A stretch of 64,000 bases of DNA from CADEED01 sp043747835 (GTDB lineage: Bacteria > Pseudomonadota > Gammaproteobacteria > Steroidobacterales > Steroidobacteraceae): the NCBI GenBank assembly GCA_043747835.1, contig JAYTOK010000051.1, forward strand, positions 1 to 64,000. Reading direction: 5' to 3'. A program made the translations under genes and the position numbers. This document shows positions 34,643-44,053 of this stretch, in pieces. Under the pieces are notes generated by a model that was given only the letters and a program-made list of their open reading frames with translations, ran no database searches and was not told the DNA's origin. Numbering within the stretch: position 1 is the first letter of the stretch; the number at the start of each line of letters is the position of its first letter.

Positions 34643-34671
34643 TTGCCCGGCCGGGGGCGGGCTGGTATAAA
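34643..34671 (+). promoter_or_regulatory. Candidate sigma70 promoter of rpmBG
   Basis: TTGCCC (34643-34648), 17 bases, then TATAAA (34666-34671), preceded by a TGG extended -10. Transcription would start near 34678, leaving a leader of about 60 bases before rpmB. Ribosomal genes thus have their own promoter, downstream of the insertion. Confidence 0.65.
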
Positions 34672-34738
34672 GGCGGCCCTTTGAACGACCGGAAGACCGG
34701 CTGTTCGATAGTTAACCAACTGATTCGTCGAGAATTTT

Positions 34739-34975
34739 ATGAGCCGCGTCTGCGAAGTCACGGGCAAGGGTGTTGCCGTCGGCAACCGAGTTTCCCACGC
34801 CAACAACAAGAAGCGTCGTCGCTTCCTCCCGAACCTGCACACCCAACGCTTCTGGCTCGAGGGTGAGCGTCGCTGGGTCAGCCTGCGTGTTTCGACGCGC
34901 GGCCTGCGCACCATCGAAAAGAACGGCATCGACTCCGTGATCGCGGATCTGCGTGCCAAAGGCAAGAAGGTCTAA
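34739..34975 (+). CDS. rpmB: 50S ribosomal protein L28
   Basis: A 78-residue L28: SRVCEVTGKG at the start, then VSHANNKKRRRFLPNL. Length and sequence are standard. It is followed three bases later by rpmG, as in most bacteria. Confidence 0.98.
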   Translation: MSRVCEVTGKGVAVGNRVSHANNKKRRRFLPNLHTQRFWLEGERRWVSLRVSTRGLRTIEKNGIDSVIADLRAKGKKV

Positions 34976-34978
34976 GTC

Positions 34979-35134
34979 ATGCGCGAAAAAGTGAAACTGC
35001 TGTCGACCGCGGGCACCGGCCATTTCTATGTGGCGACGAAGAACAAGCGCCTGCACCCTGACAAGATGAACTTGAAGAAGTACGACCCGGTCGTGCGCAA
35101 GCACGTCGACTACAAAGAAACGAAGATCAAGTAA
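34979..35134 (+). CDS. rpmG: 50S ribosomal protein L33
   Basis: A 51-residue L33 starting MREKVKLLSTAGTGHFY and ending in KETKIK; the NLKKYDPVVRKHV core is intact. It lacks the paired cysteines of zinc-type L33. It is too short for many ORF filters but fully supported by rpmB context and the terminator that follows. Confidence 0.97.
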   Translation: MREKVKLLSTAGTGHFYVATKNKRLHPDKMNLKKYDPVVRKHVDYKETKIK

Positions 35135-35170
35135 GCCTGCGCCCGGAGCTGGGCGTTTGCATCGATCACG

Positions 35171-35207
35171 AAAAGCCCCGTCGGTCACCCGGCGGGGCTT
35201 TTTCTTT
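35171..35207 (+). terminator. Intrinsic terminator of rpmBG
   Basis: AAAAGCCCCG (35171-35180) pairs with CGGGGCTTTT (35193-35202), followed by further T-rich bases. Confidence 0.8.
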
Positions 35208-35466
35208 GCTCGCTACCAAACATTGCAGCGATCGTGGGTGTCGGCCGCAGGCAAAGCCCCCATGCGCTTTGACAGCAGTCGATCAAGGGGCGGCGGCGGG
35301 AAACTCGTGATTCTGCTCTCGCGAGCAAACCCACTGGTTCTCTTGCAGGAGGGTCCCGCCGCCACCCACAATCGTTCGTGCCACATTAGATGCTCGAGTC
35401 GCGGCCACGGTTGCACGCGCCGCGATGGATCGTGTGGAAATCACGCTGGGTCGACCCGCTCCCCGT
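35208..35466. other. Non-coding stretch before mutM
   Basis: With rpmG ending at 35134, this completes a 332-bp gene-free gap, of which the first part is the rpmBG terminator. It contains an inverted repeat GGCGGCGGGA (35292-35301) facing TCCCGCCGCC (35354-35363), with a small GCTC/GAGC hairpin between. That could fold into an RNA leader for mutM. I see no convincing promoter and no protein-coding signal. Confidence 0.4.
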
Positions 35467-36282
35467 ATGCCCGAACTACCTGAAGTCGAAACGACTCGTC
35501 GCGGAATCGAGTCGCATGTCGTTGGCCGCCGCATCCAGCGCGTGCTCGTGCACGACAGGCGGTTGCGCTGGCCCGTCGACCCGAAGTTGGCGGCGGCGGT
35601 CGCCGGCAGCGCGGTGCGCCGCGCCGGCCGGCGCGCGAAGTACCTGCTCATCGAAACGGATGCAGGAACATTGATCCTGCACCTCGGCATGTCGGGAAGC
35701 CTGCGCGTGTTACCGGCCGCGACACCGCGCATCGCCCACGACCACGTCGACATCGAGCTCGACTCCGGCAACACGCTGCGGTTCAACGATCCGCGTCGCT
35801 TCGGCAGTCTGCATTTCACTTCCGAAAATCCCGAGCAGCATCCGCTGCTCAAGTCGCTCGCGCCGGAACCGCTCGAAGGCGGATTCGACGGCGACTATCT
35901 CTTCCGGGTGACGCGGCGCCGAACCATCGCCATCAAGCTCGCGATCATGAATTCCCGCCTCGTGGTCGGCGTCGGCAACATCTATGCGTCAGAAGCGCTC
36001 TTCCGCGCACGCATCCGCCCGCGACGCCAAGCGCGTTCGCTCACTCGCGCCGAATGCGCGCGTCTCGCTCGCGCAGTCAAGACGACGCTCGCGATGGCCG
36101 TCAAGGTGGGTGGCACCACGCTGCGCGACTACGTCGGCGCCGACGGCAATCCCGGCTACTTCCGCCAGAAGCTCTACGTCTACGAACGCGACGGCAAACC
36201 GTGCCGCGTTTGCGAAAAGCCCATCAAGCATTTCACCCAGGGACAGCGCTCCACCTACTGGTGCGCGAATTGCCAGAAATGA
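35467..36282 (+). CDS. mutM: Formamidopyrimidine-DNA glycosylase
   Basis: A 271-residue bifunctional base-excision enzyme that removes 8-oxoguanine. The mature N-terminus PELPEVE (catalytic P1 and E2) requires the ATG at 35467 rather than the earlier in-frame ATG at 35425. The zinc finger CRVCEKPI ... CANC closes the protein. The next gene starts four bases before its stop. Confidence 0.96.
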   Translation: MPELPEVETTRRGIESHVVGRRIQRVLVHDRRLRWPVDPKLAAAVAGSAVRRAGRRAKYLLIETDAGTLILHLGMSGSLRVLPAATPRIAHDHVDIELDSGNTLRFNDPRRFGSLHFTSENPEQHPLLKSLAPEPLEGGFDGDYLFRVTRRRTIAIKLAIMNSRLVVGVGNIYASEALFRARIRPRRQARSLTRAECARLARAVKTTLAMAVKVGGTTLRDYVGADGNPGYFRQKLYVYERDGKPCRVCEKPIKHFTQGQRSTYWCANCQK

Positions 36283-37109
36283 CCACAGCCGCACCGCCTC
36301 TCGACATCGCCGCCTTCCGCCGCCGTCTCGCGAAGACCGATCCCATTCTCGCCGGCGTGATCCGCGCGGCGGGCAAGTACACGGTCGAACCGTCCGCGAC
36401 GCACACTCCGTTCCACGCGCTCGCGAGCGCGATCACTCATCAACAGCTCAATGGCACGGCGGCGATGAGCATCTTCAACCGCCTCTGCGGGTTGTATCCC
36501 AATGAAGGAGAGGGAACCGACCGAAAGCGGGCCGACGGCGAGACCGCGCTGCTCGAGGCGAAGCTCGTGCTCGCCACCGCCGACGAAAAGCTCCGCTCGG
36601 TCGGGCTCTCGTACGCGAAGATCGCGAGCATCAAGGACCTCGCGGCGAAGACGCTCGCCGGTGTCGTACCGCCGTACGAGATCCTCCACACGCTCGCCGA
36701 CGACGAGATCGTCGAGCGGATCACCCAGGTGCGCGGCATCGGCCGGTGGACCGTGGAGATGATGCTGATGTTCCGGCTCGGACGGCCGGACATCCTGCCG
36801 ATCGATGACTTCGGCGTGCGCAACGGATTTCGACTCGCGTATGGCTTGCGCGGCATGCCGACGCCGCGCGCGCTCGCGGAGTTCGGCGCGCGCTGGGCGC
36901 CGTATCGGTCGGTGGCGGCGTGGTATCTGTGGCGCGCGGTCGACCTGCACAAGGCCGGCAAACTACCCGCTCCGGCAACGCCGACGCGCATCCAGATCGT
37001 GAAGCAAAAGAAAGCGAAGGTGGCGAAGAAAGTCGCGAGCGTGAGGAAGAAGGCGAAACGCGCGGGTGCGAAGGCGCGCGCGAAGACCGCGCCAAGGCGC
37101 AAGAAATAG
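36279..37109 (+). CDS. HhH-GPD DNA glycosylase (AlkA-like) with basic tail
   Basis: A 276-residue base-excision glycosylase. The helix-hairpin-helix is VRGIGRWTVEMML and the catalytic aspartate is in LPIDDFGVRNG. It should remove alkylated purines, such as 3-methyladenine. Unusually, the last 40 residues are almost all Lys, Ala and Arg (repeats of VAKKVASVRKKAKRAG), resembling a histone-H1-type tail that would raise DNA affinity (inference). It overlaps mutM by four bases, so two glycosylases are co-expressed. Confidence 0.88.
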   Translation: MTTAAPPLDIAAFRRRLAKTDPILAGVIRAAGKYTVEPSATHTPFHALASAITHQQLNGTAAMSIFNRLCGLYPNEGEGTDRKRADGETALLEAKLVLATADEKLRSVGLSYAKIASIKDLAAKTLAGVVPPYEILHTLADDEIVERITQVRGIGRWTVEMMLMFRLGRPDILPIDDFGVRNGFRLAYGLRGMPTPRALAEFGARWAPYRSVAAWYLWRAVDLHKAGKLPAPATPTRIQIVKQKKAKVAKKVASVRKKAKRAGAKARAKTAPRRKK

Positions 37110-38819
37110 TCAGTAGACGAGCCCTACACCCGCGCCGCGCGGATCAGACGCCGCTTCGACTTTGTTCGTCTTGTAGTCCCAGGTCACCACCTGCATGTTC
37201 CCCCACTTGCGCGTGCCTTCGCGCAACGTGTGGCCGCGCGCTTCGAGCGCCTTGCGATCGTCGGCGCTCAGCGCATCCGTCTCGAACTGCAACACGTCGG
37301 GCGAGAACTGGTGGTGGTAGCGCGGCGCGGCGACGATGTCCTGCGCGCTCTTGCCGTCCATGAAGTTGATCGTGCCCTGGAGCACCATGCCGATGATGTA
37401 GCTGCCGCCCGGCGAGCCCAGGATCATGAGGCCTTCCGGGCCTTCGACAAACGTCGGCGTGGACGACGACAACGGCCGTTTCCCCGGCGCGATCGCATTC
37501 GCATCGCCACCGATGAGCTGGAAGCCGTTCGGCACGCCGGGCTTCGCGGAGAAGTCGTCCATCTGGTTGTTGAGCAGAATTCCGGTGCCGGGGACCATCA
37601 GCCCGGAGCCGAAGAAGAAGTTCACGGTCAGCGTCGCCGCCACCATGTTTCCTTTCGCGTCGATCACCGAAAAGTGGGTCGTCGAAGGTCCGGGAGACGG
37701 CGCATCGACGCCCGGCAGCGACGCGCTCGGCGTCGCACGATCGACGCGGATCGAGGCACGCTGACCGGCGGCGTAGTGAGGATTGATGAGCCGTTCGACT
37801 GGAATCTCGACGAAGTCCGGATCGCCCAGGTAGACGGCGCGGTCGCGGTGCACGCGGCGCATCGCCTCGACGACGAGATGCGTGCGCGTGACCTTGTCCA
37901 CGGCCGACAGATCGAAGCCGTCGAGGATGTTGAGCGCATCGACGAGCGCGACACCGCCGGAGGTGGGCGGCGATCCCGAGACGATGCGCGCGCCCCGGTA
38001 GTGGCCGACGATCGGCGCGCGCTCGACGATCTTGTAGTTAGCGAGGTCGGCTTCCGTCCAGTTGCCGCCGAGCGAGCGGACGCCCTCGGCGAGCTTCTTC
38101 GCAAAGGTGCCTTTGTAGAATCCGTCCGGGCCCTGCGCGCCGAGCAGCTCGAGAGTCGCCGCGAGCTCGGGCTGCTTGATGAGGTGGCCCAGTTCCGGCA
38201 CTTCGCCGTTCACGAGGAAGATGCGCGCGGCGTCGGGCGTCTTCAGGAAGGTGTCTTTCTTGAACTGCATGCCGCCACGCAGGCGCGCGTACAGCGGAAA
38301 CCCGTCGCGCGCGAGCTTGATCGCGGGCGCCAGGCTCACCGCGAGCGGCAACCTGCCGTACTTCTTCGCGAGGTGCGCGATGCCGGCGGGCTCGCCGGGA
38401 ATTCCGGCCGCGAGGGCGGAATCGCGCGACAGACCGGGGATGACGTTGCCGTCCTTGTCGAGATACATGTCGCGCGACGCGGCGCCGGGCGCCATCTCGC
38501 GCAGGTCGATCATGACTTCGCGGTTGTCGCTCGCGCGCCGGATCAGGAAAAAGCCACCCCCGCCCAGTCCCGAACTCGACGGCTCGACGACGGCGAGCGC
38601 CGCGGCGACCGCAACCGCGGCATCGAAGGCGTTGCCGCCTCTTCGCAAGATCTCGTGCCCCGCCTCGCTCGCGAGTGGATAGGCGGCGGCGATCGCCGCG
38701 CGGCCCGGCCCCGCGGCGGGGATCTTCGTGGGCGGTGTCGCGGCGGCGAGCGGGAGGATGAGTAACGCGACGGAGACGAGACCCAGGCCCCGGACGAGAC
38801 GCGACGCACGAAGATTCAT
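37110..38819 (-). CDS. ggt: Gamma-glutamyltranspeptidase
   Basis: A 569-residue periplasmic Ntn-hydrolase that cleaves glutathione. It has an N-terminal signal sequence, the autoprocessing site before the nucleophile threonine in TTHFSVID (about T381), GSPGGSYII in the small subunit, and GGGGFFLI in the large one. Length is that of the family. It is convergent with the AlkA-like gene with no spacer, and is followed by coaD and rsmD on the same strand. Confidence 0.94.
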   Translation of the reverse strand: MNLRASRLVRGLGLVSVALLILPLAAATPPTKIPAAGPGRAAIAAAYPLASEAGHEILRRGGNAFDAAVAVAAALAVVEPSSSGLGGGGFFLIRRASDNREVMIDLREMAPGAASRDMYLDKDGNVIPGLSRDSALAAGIPGEPAGIAHLAKKYGRLPLAVSLAPAIKLARDGFPLYARLRGGMQFKKDTFLKTPDAARIFLVNGEVPELGHLIKQPELAATLELLGAQGPDGFYKGTFAKKLAEGVRSLGGNWTEADLANYKIVERAPIVGHYRGARIVSGSPPTSGGVALVDALNILDGFDLSAVDKVTRTHLVVEAMRRVHRDRAVYLGDPDFVEIPVERLINPHYAAGQRASIRVDRATPSASLPGVDAPSPGPSTTHFSVIDAKGNMVAATLTVNFFFGSGLMVPGTGILLNNQMDDFSAKPGVPNGFQLIGGDANAIAPGKRPLSSSTPTFVEGPEGLMILGSPGGSYIIGMVLQGTINFMDGKSAQDIVAAPRYHHQFSPDVLQFETDALSADDRKALEARGHTLREGTRKWGNMQVVTWDYKTNKVEAASDPRGAGVGLVY

Positions 38820-38824
38820 CGCCG

Positions 38825-39307
38825 TCAGACCCGCATCATCTTCTTCAGTTCGGCGGCCACCACCGGATGGACGAACTCCTTGACGTCACCGCCCAGGATG
38901 GCGATTTCGCGCACCAACGTCGAGGAGATGAACGTGAACTGTTCCTGCGGCGTGAGGAACACGGTCTCGAGCTCGCGGTGCAGATGCCGGCTCATGTTCG
39001 CGAGCTGAAATTCGAATTCGAAATCCGAGACCGCGCGCAGTCCACGCACCACGACCTGCACATCGTGCTCGCGCGCGAAATCGACCGTCAGGCCTTTGTA
39101 GCCCATGACCTCGACGCGCGGGATGTCCGCGAGAACCTGCTTCGACATCTCGACGCGCATCTCGAGCGGGAACATCGGCGCCTTGTTAGGGTTCGACGCG
39201 ATCGCGACGATGACGCGATCGAATACGCTCGCGGCGCGACGCACCAAGTCGTGGTGGCCGTTGGTGATGGGATCGAAAGTCCCGGGATAGACGACGCTGC
39301 GCTTCAT
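38825..39307 (-). CDS. coaD: Phosphopantetheine adenylyltransferase
   Basis: A 160-residue enzyme of coenzyme A synthesis. Motifs: YPGTFDPITNGHHDLVRRA (substrate binding), RGLRAVSDFEFE and SSTLVREIA. It starts inside the end of rsmD (four-base overlap), as in the conserved rsmD-coaD pair. Confidence 0.96.
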   Translation of the reverse strand: MKRSVVYPGTFDPITNGHHDLVRRAASVFDRVIVAIASNPNKAPMFPLEMRVEMSKQVLADIPRVEVMGYKGLTVDFAREHDVQVVVRGLRAVSDFEFEFQLANMSRHLHRELETVFLTPQEQFTFISSTLVREIAILGGDVKEFVHPVVAAELKKMMRV

Positions 39308-39915
39308 GTGGCGAAGAGATGATACCCGACCTCGCCCGCGCGCCCCGCCCGCAATTCGCGCCAGCCCAAAGGCAGTTCCGGCAGCGCGACGCGCGCGCGC
39401 CGTTCCACGTAGACGCGCGCGTCGGGTGCCAGCCAACCGCCGCGCGCCAGCGCCGCCGCGGCCGGTCCCGCGAGTTCCGATTCGTAAGGAGGATCGAGGA
39501 ACACGATGTCGTACGCAGCATCGTTTGCGCGAGCGAGCCAGGCGAGCGCGTCGACACTCAACACGCGCACCTCGGACTCCCGCCATTCGCGCGCCAGCGC
39601 TTCGATCGCGACTCCGGCCCTTCGATCCTGCTCGACGAACGTCGCATGCGCCGCGCCGCGCGAAATGGCTTCGAGCCCCAGCGCACCGCTGCCGGCGAAC
39701 AGGTCGAGGACCCTCGCGCCGTCGATGCGCGGTTGCAGCCAGTTGAACAGGGTTTCCCGCACACGATCCGGCGTTGGCCGGATGTCGATGCCAGCGGGAA
39801 ATTCGAGGCGCCGCCCGCGGTGCCGGCCGCCGATGATGCGCAAGCGGCGGGCACCGGGCGCTCGCGAACTCGCGCTCGAATTGCTTTGCTTCCCGGCCTT
39901 TTTTTTGGCCTTCAT
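39304..39915 (-). CDS. rsmD: 16S rRNA (guanine-966-N2)-methyltransferase
   Basis: A 203-residue methyltransferase. The signature RIIGGRHRGRRLEFP (about 30) and the FLDPPYES active-site motif are complete; the SAM motif is LDLFAGSGALG. I chose the ATG at 39915; an earlier in-frame start at 39960 is possible but gives an unusual basic extension. It is in the operon rsmD-coaD and divergent from the lipase gene. Confidence 0.93.
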   Translation of the reverse strand: MKAKKKAGKQSNSSASSRAPGARRLRIIGGRHRGRRLEFPAGIDIRPTPDRVRETLFNWLQPRIDGARVLDLFAGSGALGLEAISRGAAHATFVEQDRRAGVAIEALAREWRESEVRVLSVDALAWLARANDAAYDIVFLDPPYESELAGPAAAALARGGWLAPDARVYVERRARVALPELPLGWRELRAGRAGEVGYHLFAT

Positions 39916-40039
39916 GTCGCTTGCACCGATCGCGTTCGCTTGCCACCTTTTGGGGCCCAAGCGTAACCTACGTCGCTACTAGCACCATAAGACCGGCGCA
40001 GCGTTTCCACACAGCGACCGTTTTCCGAGGAGCGTTCTC

Positions 40040-42214
40040 ATGATCAGGCTAACTGCAGCCGTCGTAATCCTTGTTGCGGCGATCGTGACCGCTGGCTGCT
40101 CGAACTCCGCGGGCGACCCGCCGGACGTCGGCGCTACGGATCCGACCATCGGCAATGGCAATCCCGTGGGAGGTGCTGCCGCGCCCACGCCCGCGACGAC
40201 CGCGGCGCTGTTCCAGCCCGCGCAAGGCATCTTCCCCTTTCCGAATGACCTGTATTTCAGCGGCACCGTCGACGGCACGATCAACATCCAGCCGGCGAAT
40301 GCGCTGATTCCGAACCAGGTCGGCCTCAACGCGCTAGACGGCTGGTCGACGACCGCGCCGATCCGCGTCCGCTTCGCGAGCGCGATCGATCCCACCTCCT
40401 TTACCGCGTCGAACGTGCGCGTCTATCAAGTGACGACCAGCGCCAACAAGGCCGTGTCCGGTTTCACCCGCGCGCTCGTGTCCGGGACGGAATACTCGGT
40501 CGGCCTCGCCTCGGACGCCGGCGTCGGCAATACCGTGCTCGAGATTCGCCCCCTCGTACCTCTCGTCCCGTCGGCTGGCCAGGCCCCGACCGGCGTCGCG
40601 TACCTGGTGCTCCTGAGCCGGTCGATTCGCATGGCCGACGGCTCGCTCGCTACGGCGGACCGCGACTACGCGACGATCAAGACGACGTTGTTCCCCGCGG
40701 GCGCGACGGCGCCGGTGTCGGCCAACTGCGCGACGCTGCCGAACGCGCCCATGCAGGGCGCCTGCGGTTTCACCGCCTCGCATCTCGCGGTCGCCGGCGC
40801 AACCGGCGTGCCGCAAGCGAACGTGATCCTGTCGTTCCACTTCTCGACGCAGTCGACGCGCGACGTGCTGAATGTGGTGGCGGCCCAAGTCTTCGGCGCG
40901 CCGGCACGCGCGATCGCGCTGACAGACGTGGCACCGGGCACGCCGCTCAACCTCCTCAACCCGGCGCTACCGAGCTTCGCGCGCGCGCGAGTCGGCCTGG
41001 TCAATGTTCCTTACTACTCCTACATCCCCACCTCGGCCAACGACGCGCAGGTGCTGCGCAACGCGTGGCGCACGCAGAATGCCGTCGGCGGCGAAAACAA
41101 CCTCACGCGTTTCAACCCCCTGCCCGCGCTCACCAGCGCGCTCACCGGCAGGGAGATTCCGCTGCTCCTGGTTGTGCCCGATGTCACGAGTCCGATGGGC
41201 ACGAGGCCGGCGGGCGGCTGGCCGGTCGTCATCTTCCAGCACGGCATCACGCGCGACCGCAGCGACGCTTTTGCGCTCTCGCAGGCCTTCGCCGCGGCGG
41301 GCTGGGTCATCGCGTCGATCGATCTGCCGCTGCACGGCATCACCGCGACGGCGAGCCCTTTCTATCGCGCGGCGAACGAGCAGACCTTCAACCTCGATCT
41401 CGTGAACAACACGAATAGCGCTGCGACGCCGGACGGCATCATCGACTCGACGGGGACTCACTTCATCAACCTGACGTATCCGCTCGCGAGCCGCGACAAT
41501 CTGCGCCAGGGAGCGACGAACCTGCTTGCGCTGTTGCGCGCCCTCCCCACGCTGGACATCGACGGCAATTCGATTGCGGATGACATCGACCCAACGCGCA
41601 TCGGCTTCATCGGCCATTCGCTCGGCGGCATCGTGGGCACCTCGTTCGCGGCCTCCGTGCCCGTGCGCGTGCTGCCGGATCCGCCGTGGCTCCGCTCGGT
41701 CGCGTTGATCGCGCCTGGCGGCGGCGTCGCGGAGTTGCTGCGCGACTCGCCGACGTTCGGCCCGCGCATCAACGCCGGTCTCGGTCCGCAAGGACTGACG
41801 CCGGGCACGACGCTCTACGCGCAGTACTTCCGCGACACACAGACGATCGTCGACGCGGGCGACCCGCTCAACTACGCTGCCACGGCGCGCGCCAACCTCG
41901 TGCCTATCTACCTCGCGCAGATGGTCGGCGGTGCGGGCACCCCGGCAGCGCTGCCGGATCAGGTGATCCCGAACGCGGCGACGGCGCGACTCATCGCCGC
42001 CATCACGTCGGGCGGCGCGTTTCCCCGCGTAGTGACGGGTGGCGTGCAGCCGCTCTGGGGCTACGTGAACTTTACCGCGGGCGACCATGGCACCCTGCTG
42101 TCGCCGGCGGCAAGCGCGGCTGCGACCGTCGAATTGCAGACGGAGGTGGCGACTTTCACCGCGGCTCCCACCCCGGTCATCATCCCGGGCGACGCAACCG
42201 TCATTCAGCCGTAA
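40040..42214 (+). CDS. Large lipoprotein with lipase-like alpha/beta-hydrolase domain
   Basis: A 724-residue lipoprotein (lipobox VTAGC, Cys about 20). The N-terminal region (FPNDLYF, about 74) resembles the bacterial extracellular-lipase N-terminal family, followed by an alpha/beta-hydrolase with VVIFQHGITRDRSD and the nucleophile GHSLGG (S527). The late HGTLL supplies the likely catalytic histidine. It is probably an outer-membrane or secreted esterase/lipase. It is inserted between rsmD and ftsY, which are neighbours in E. coli. Confidence 0.8.
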   Translation: MIRLTAAVVILVAAIVTAGCSNSAGDPPDVGATDPTIGNGNPVGGAAAPTPATTAALFQPAQGIFPFPNDLYFSGTVDGTINIQPANALIPNQVGLNALDGWSTTAPIRVRFASAIDPTSFTASNVRVYQVTTSANKAVSGFTRALVSGTEYSVGLASDAGVGNTVLEIRPLVPLVPSAGQAPTGVAYLVLLSRSIRMADGSLATADRDYATIKTTLFPAGATAPVSANCATLPNAPMQGACGFTASHLAVAGATGVPQANVILSFHFSTQSTRDVLNVVAAQVFGAPARAIALTDVAPGTPLNLLNPALPSFARARVGLVNVPYYSYIPTSANDAQVLRNAWRTQNAVGGENNLTRFNPLPALTSALTGREIPLLLVVPDVTSPMGTRPAGGWPVVIFQHGITRDRSDAFALSQAFAAAGWVIASIDLPLHGITATASPFYRAANEQTFNLDLVNNTNSAATPDGIIDSTGTHFINLTYPLASRDNLRQGATNLLALLRALPTLDIDGNSIADDIDPTRIGFIGHSLGGIVGTSFAASVPVRVLPDPPWLRSVALIAPGGGVAELLRDSPTFGPRINAGLGPQGLTPGTTLYAQYFRDTQTIVDAGDPLNYAATARANLVPIYLAQMVGGAGTPAALPDQVIPNAATARLIAAITSGGAFPRVVTGGVQPLWGYVNFTAGDHGTLLSPAASAAATVELQTEVATFTAAPTPVIIPGDATVIQP

Positions 42215-42253
42215 ACTCGGCCGGCGCCCGGCGCCGCGCCGCTTCACCTACAG

Positions 42254-42287
42254 GGGGACCTACCTTCACGGGTACGTCCCCTTTTTT
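42254..42287 (+). terminator. Terminator after the lipase gene
   Basis: GGGGAC-type stem (42254-42264) with GGTACGTCCCC (42271-42281), one internal mismatch, then six T residues (42282-42287). Confidence 0.7.
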
Positions 42288-42297
42288 GCGAACGTGG

Positions 42298-42325
42298 GAA
42301 AATAGGGTCTGACCCTGATTTTGGT
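42298..42325. repeat. REP-like motif before ftsY
   Basis: AAAATAGGGTCTGACCCT followed by GATTTT, a short palindrome with the same TAGGG-TCTGA-CCCT core seen at 5392 and 47863. It stands between the lipase terminator and ftsY. Confidence 0.6.
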
Positions 42326-42355
42326 GCCTGAACCCGATTCCGCCGGAGCTCCGTT

Positions 42356-43303
42356 TTGTCCGATCCCAAGCCGCAGTCCTTCATCGCGCGCATGCGCGCG
42401 AAGATCAATCGCCCCGGTTCCTGGCTCTCATACGACCTCGCGAATCTCGTCCCCGGCGGCAAGATCGATGCGGAGGTGCTCGACGAACTCGAGACGCGCC
42501 TGCTGACCGCGGATGTCGGCGTCGACGCGACCTCGGCGATCCTCGACGAGCTGCGCAAGAAGGTCGCGCGCAACGAGCTCGACGACGTCGACAAGCTGAT
42601 CGCCGCACTCACCGACGCCATCACTGCGATCCTGCTGCCCGTGCAGAAGCCGCTCGACATCTCGGGCCAGCGCCCCTTCGTGCTGCTGGTCGTCGGCGTG
42701 AACGGCTCCGGCAAGACCACCACGATCGGCAAGCTCGCACGACGCTTCGTGGATGCGCGCAAGCATGTCGTGCTCGCGGCCGGCGACACATTCCGCGCCG
42801 CCGCCATCGAGCAGCTCGGCATCTGGGCCCAGCGCGCGAACGCCGACCTCATCCAGCAGCAGGCCGGCGCCGATCCGGGAGCCGTCGTGTTCGACGCCGT
42901 GACGGCGGCCCACTCGCGCAAGGCCGACGTCGTCATCATCGACACCGCCGGACGTCTGCACAGTCAGTCGCATCTGATGGACGAATTGAAGAAGGTGCAC
43001 CGCGTGATCAAGCGCGTGGACCCGACGGCGCCGCATGAGGTCATGTTGGTGCTGGATGCGAACCAGGGTCAGAACGCGCTCACGCAAGCGACGCAGTTCC
43101 ACGAGGCGGTGGGCGTGACCGGGCTCGTGCTCACGAAGCTCGATGGGACCGCGAAGGGCGGCATCGTGATCGCGATCGCGCGCAAACTCGGGATACCGAT
43201 CCGCTTCATCGGCGTCGGCGAAGGCGCTGAAGACTTTGGAGAATTCGACGCGCGCGCGTTCGCGACGGCGCTGGTTTCCGGCAATTCGCAGGCGACGGGT
43301 TAA
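42356..43303 (+). CDS. ftsY: Signal recognition particle receptor FtsY
   Basis: A 315-residue GTPase that docks the SRP-ribosome complex at the membrane. It has the NG core: GVNGSGKTTTIGKLA, DTAGRLHSQ, TKLDGTAKGG and the final GVGEGAEDFGEFDA. The acidic A domain of E. coli FtsY is missing, as in many other bacteria. TTG start with CCGGAG upstream. First gene of the conserved ftsY-ftsE-ftsX group. Confidence 0.96.
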   Translation: MSDPKPQSFIARMRAKINRPGSWLSYDLANLVPGGKIDAEVLDELETRLLTADVGVDATSAILDELRKKVARNELDDVDKLIAALTDAITAILLPVQKPLDISGQRPFVLLVVGVNGSGKTTTIGKLARRFVDARKHVVLAAGDTFRAAAIEQLGIWAQRANADLIQQQAGADPGAVVFDAVTAAHSRKADVVIIDTAGRLHSQSHLMDELKKVHRVIKRVDPTAPHEVMLVLDANQGQNALTQATQFHEAVGVTGLVLTKLDGTAKGGIVIAIARKLGIPIRFIGVGEGAEDFGEFDARAFATALVSGNSQATG

Positions 43304-43315
43304 TATCCGCGCCTC

Positions 43316-44053
43316 ATGATCTCCTTCGACAACGTCGCCAAGCGCTACCCGAACGGCCGTGAGGCGCTCGCGGGCGTGACGTTCACGATCCAGCCGGGCG
43401 AGTTCGTGTTCCTGACGGGGCGCTCCGGCGCCGGCAAGAGCAGCGTACTCAAACTGATCGCGCTGCTCGAGCGCCCGAGCCGTGGCACGGTCACGGTCGG
43501 CGGCCAGAACACCAACACCATAAAATCCGGGAAGATTCCGGCCTTTCGTCGCGCGATCGGCGTCGTGTTCCAGGACCACAAGCTGCTGCTCGACCGGCCC
43601 ATCTACGACAACGTCGCGTTGCCGCTGGTCGTCGCCGGCACGCCGATGAAGGAGGTCGATCGCCGCGTGCGCGCCGCGCTCGACCAGGTCGGCTTGTTAG
43701 GGCGCGAGCGGTCGTCACCGCTCGAGCTGTCGGTGGGCGAACAGCAGCGCGTCGGCATCGCGCGCGCGGTCATCAGCAAACCGCAACTGCTGATCGCGGA
43801 CGAACCCACGGGCAACCTCGATCCCGGCCTCGCTGTCGAGGTCATGCGCGTGTTCAAGCGTTTCCAGGAAGTGGGCGTGACCGTCATCATCGCCTCGCAC
43901 GATCCGCACCTCGTCGAGCAATTCGGCCAGCGCGAGATCGTGCTCGACGCCGGCCGCATCGCCACGGACACCTTGCGCGCCGGGCATGCGGCGCGCATGA
44001 CCGCGACGGCGCCGCGGCTTGGCGAGCTGCCCAACATCGACCTGCGCACATGA
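43316..44053 (+). CDS. ftsE: Cell-division ABC ATPase FtsE
   Basis: A 245-residue ATPase: Walker A GRSGAGKSS, signature LSVGEQQR, Walker B LLIADEPTGNLD. With FtsX it activates peptidoglycan hydrolases at the septum. The signature has V instead of the usual G in LSGGEQQR. It overlaps ftsX by four bases. Confidence 0.96.
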   Translation: MISFDNVAKRYPNGREALAGVTFTIQPGEFVFLTGRSGAGKSSVLKLIALLERPSRGTVTVGGQNTNTIKSGKIPAFRRAIGVVFQDHKLLLDRPIYDNVALPLVVAGTPMKEVDRRVRAALDQVGLLGRERSSPLELSVGEQQRVGIARAVISKPQLLIADEPTGNLDPGLAVEVMRVFKRFQEVGVTVIIASHDPHLVEQFGQREIVLDAGRIATDTLRAGHAARMTATAPRLGELPNIDLRT

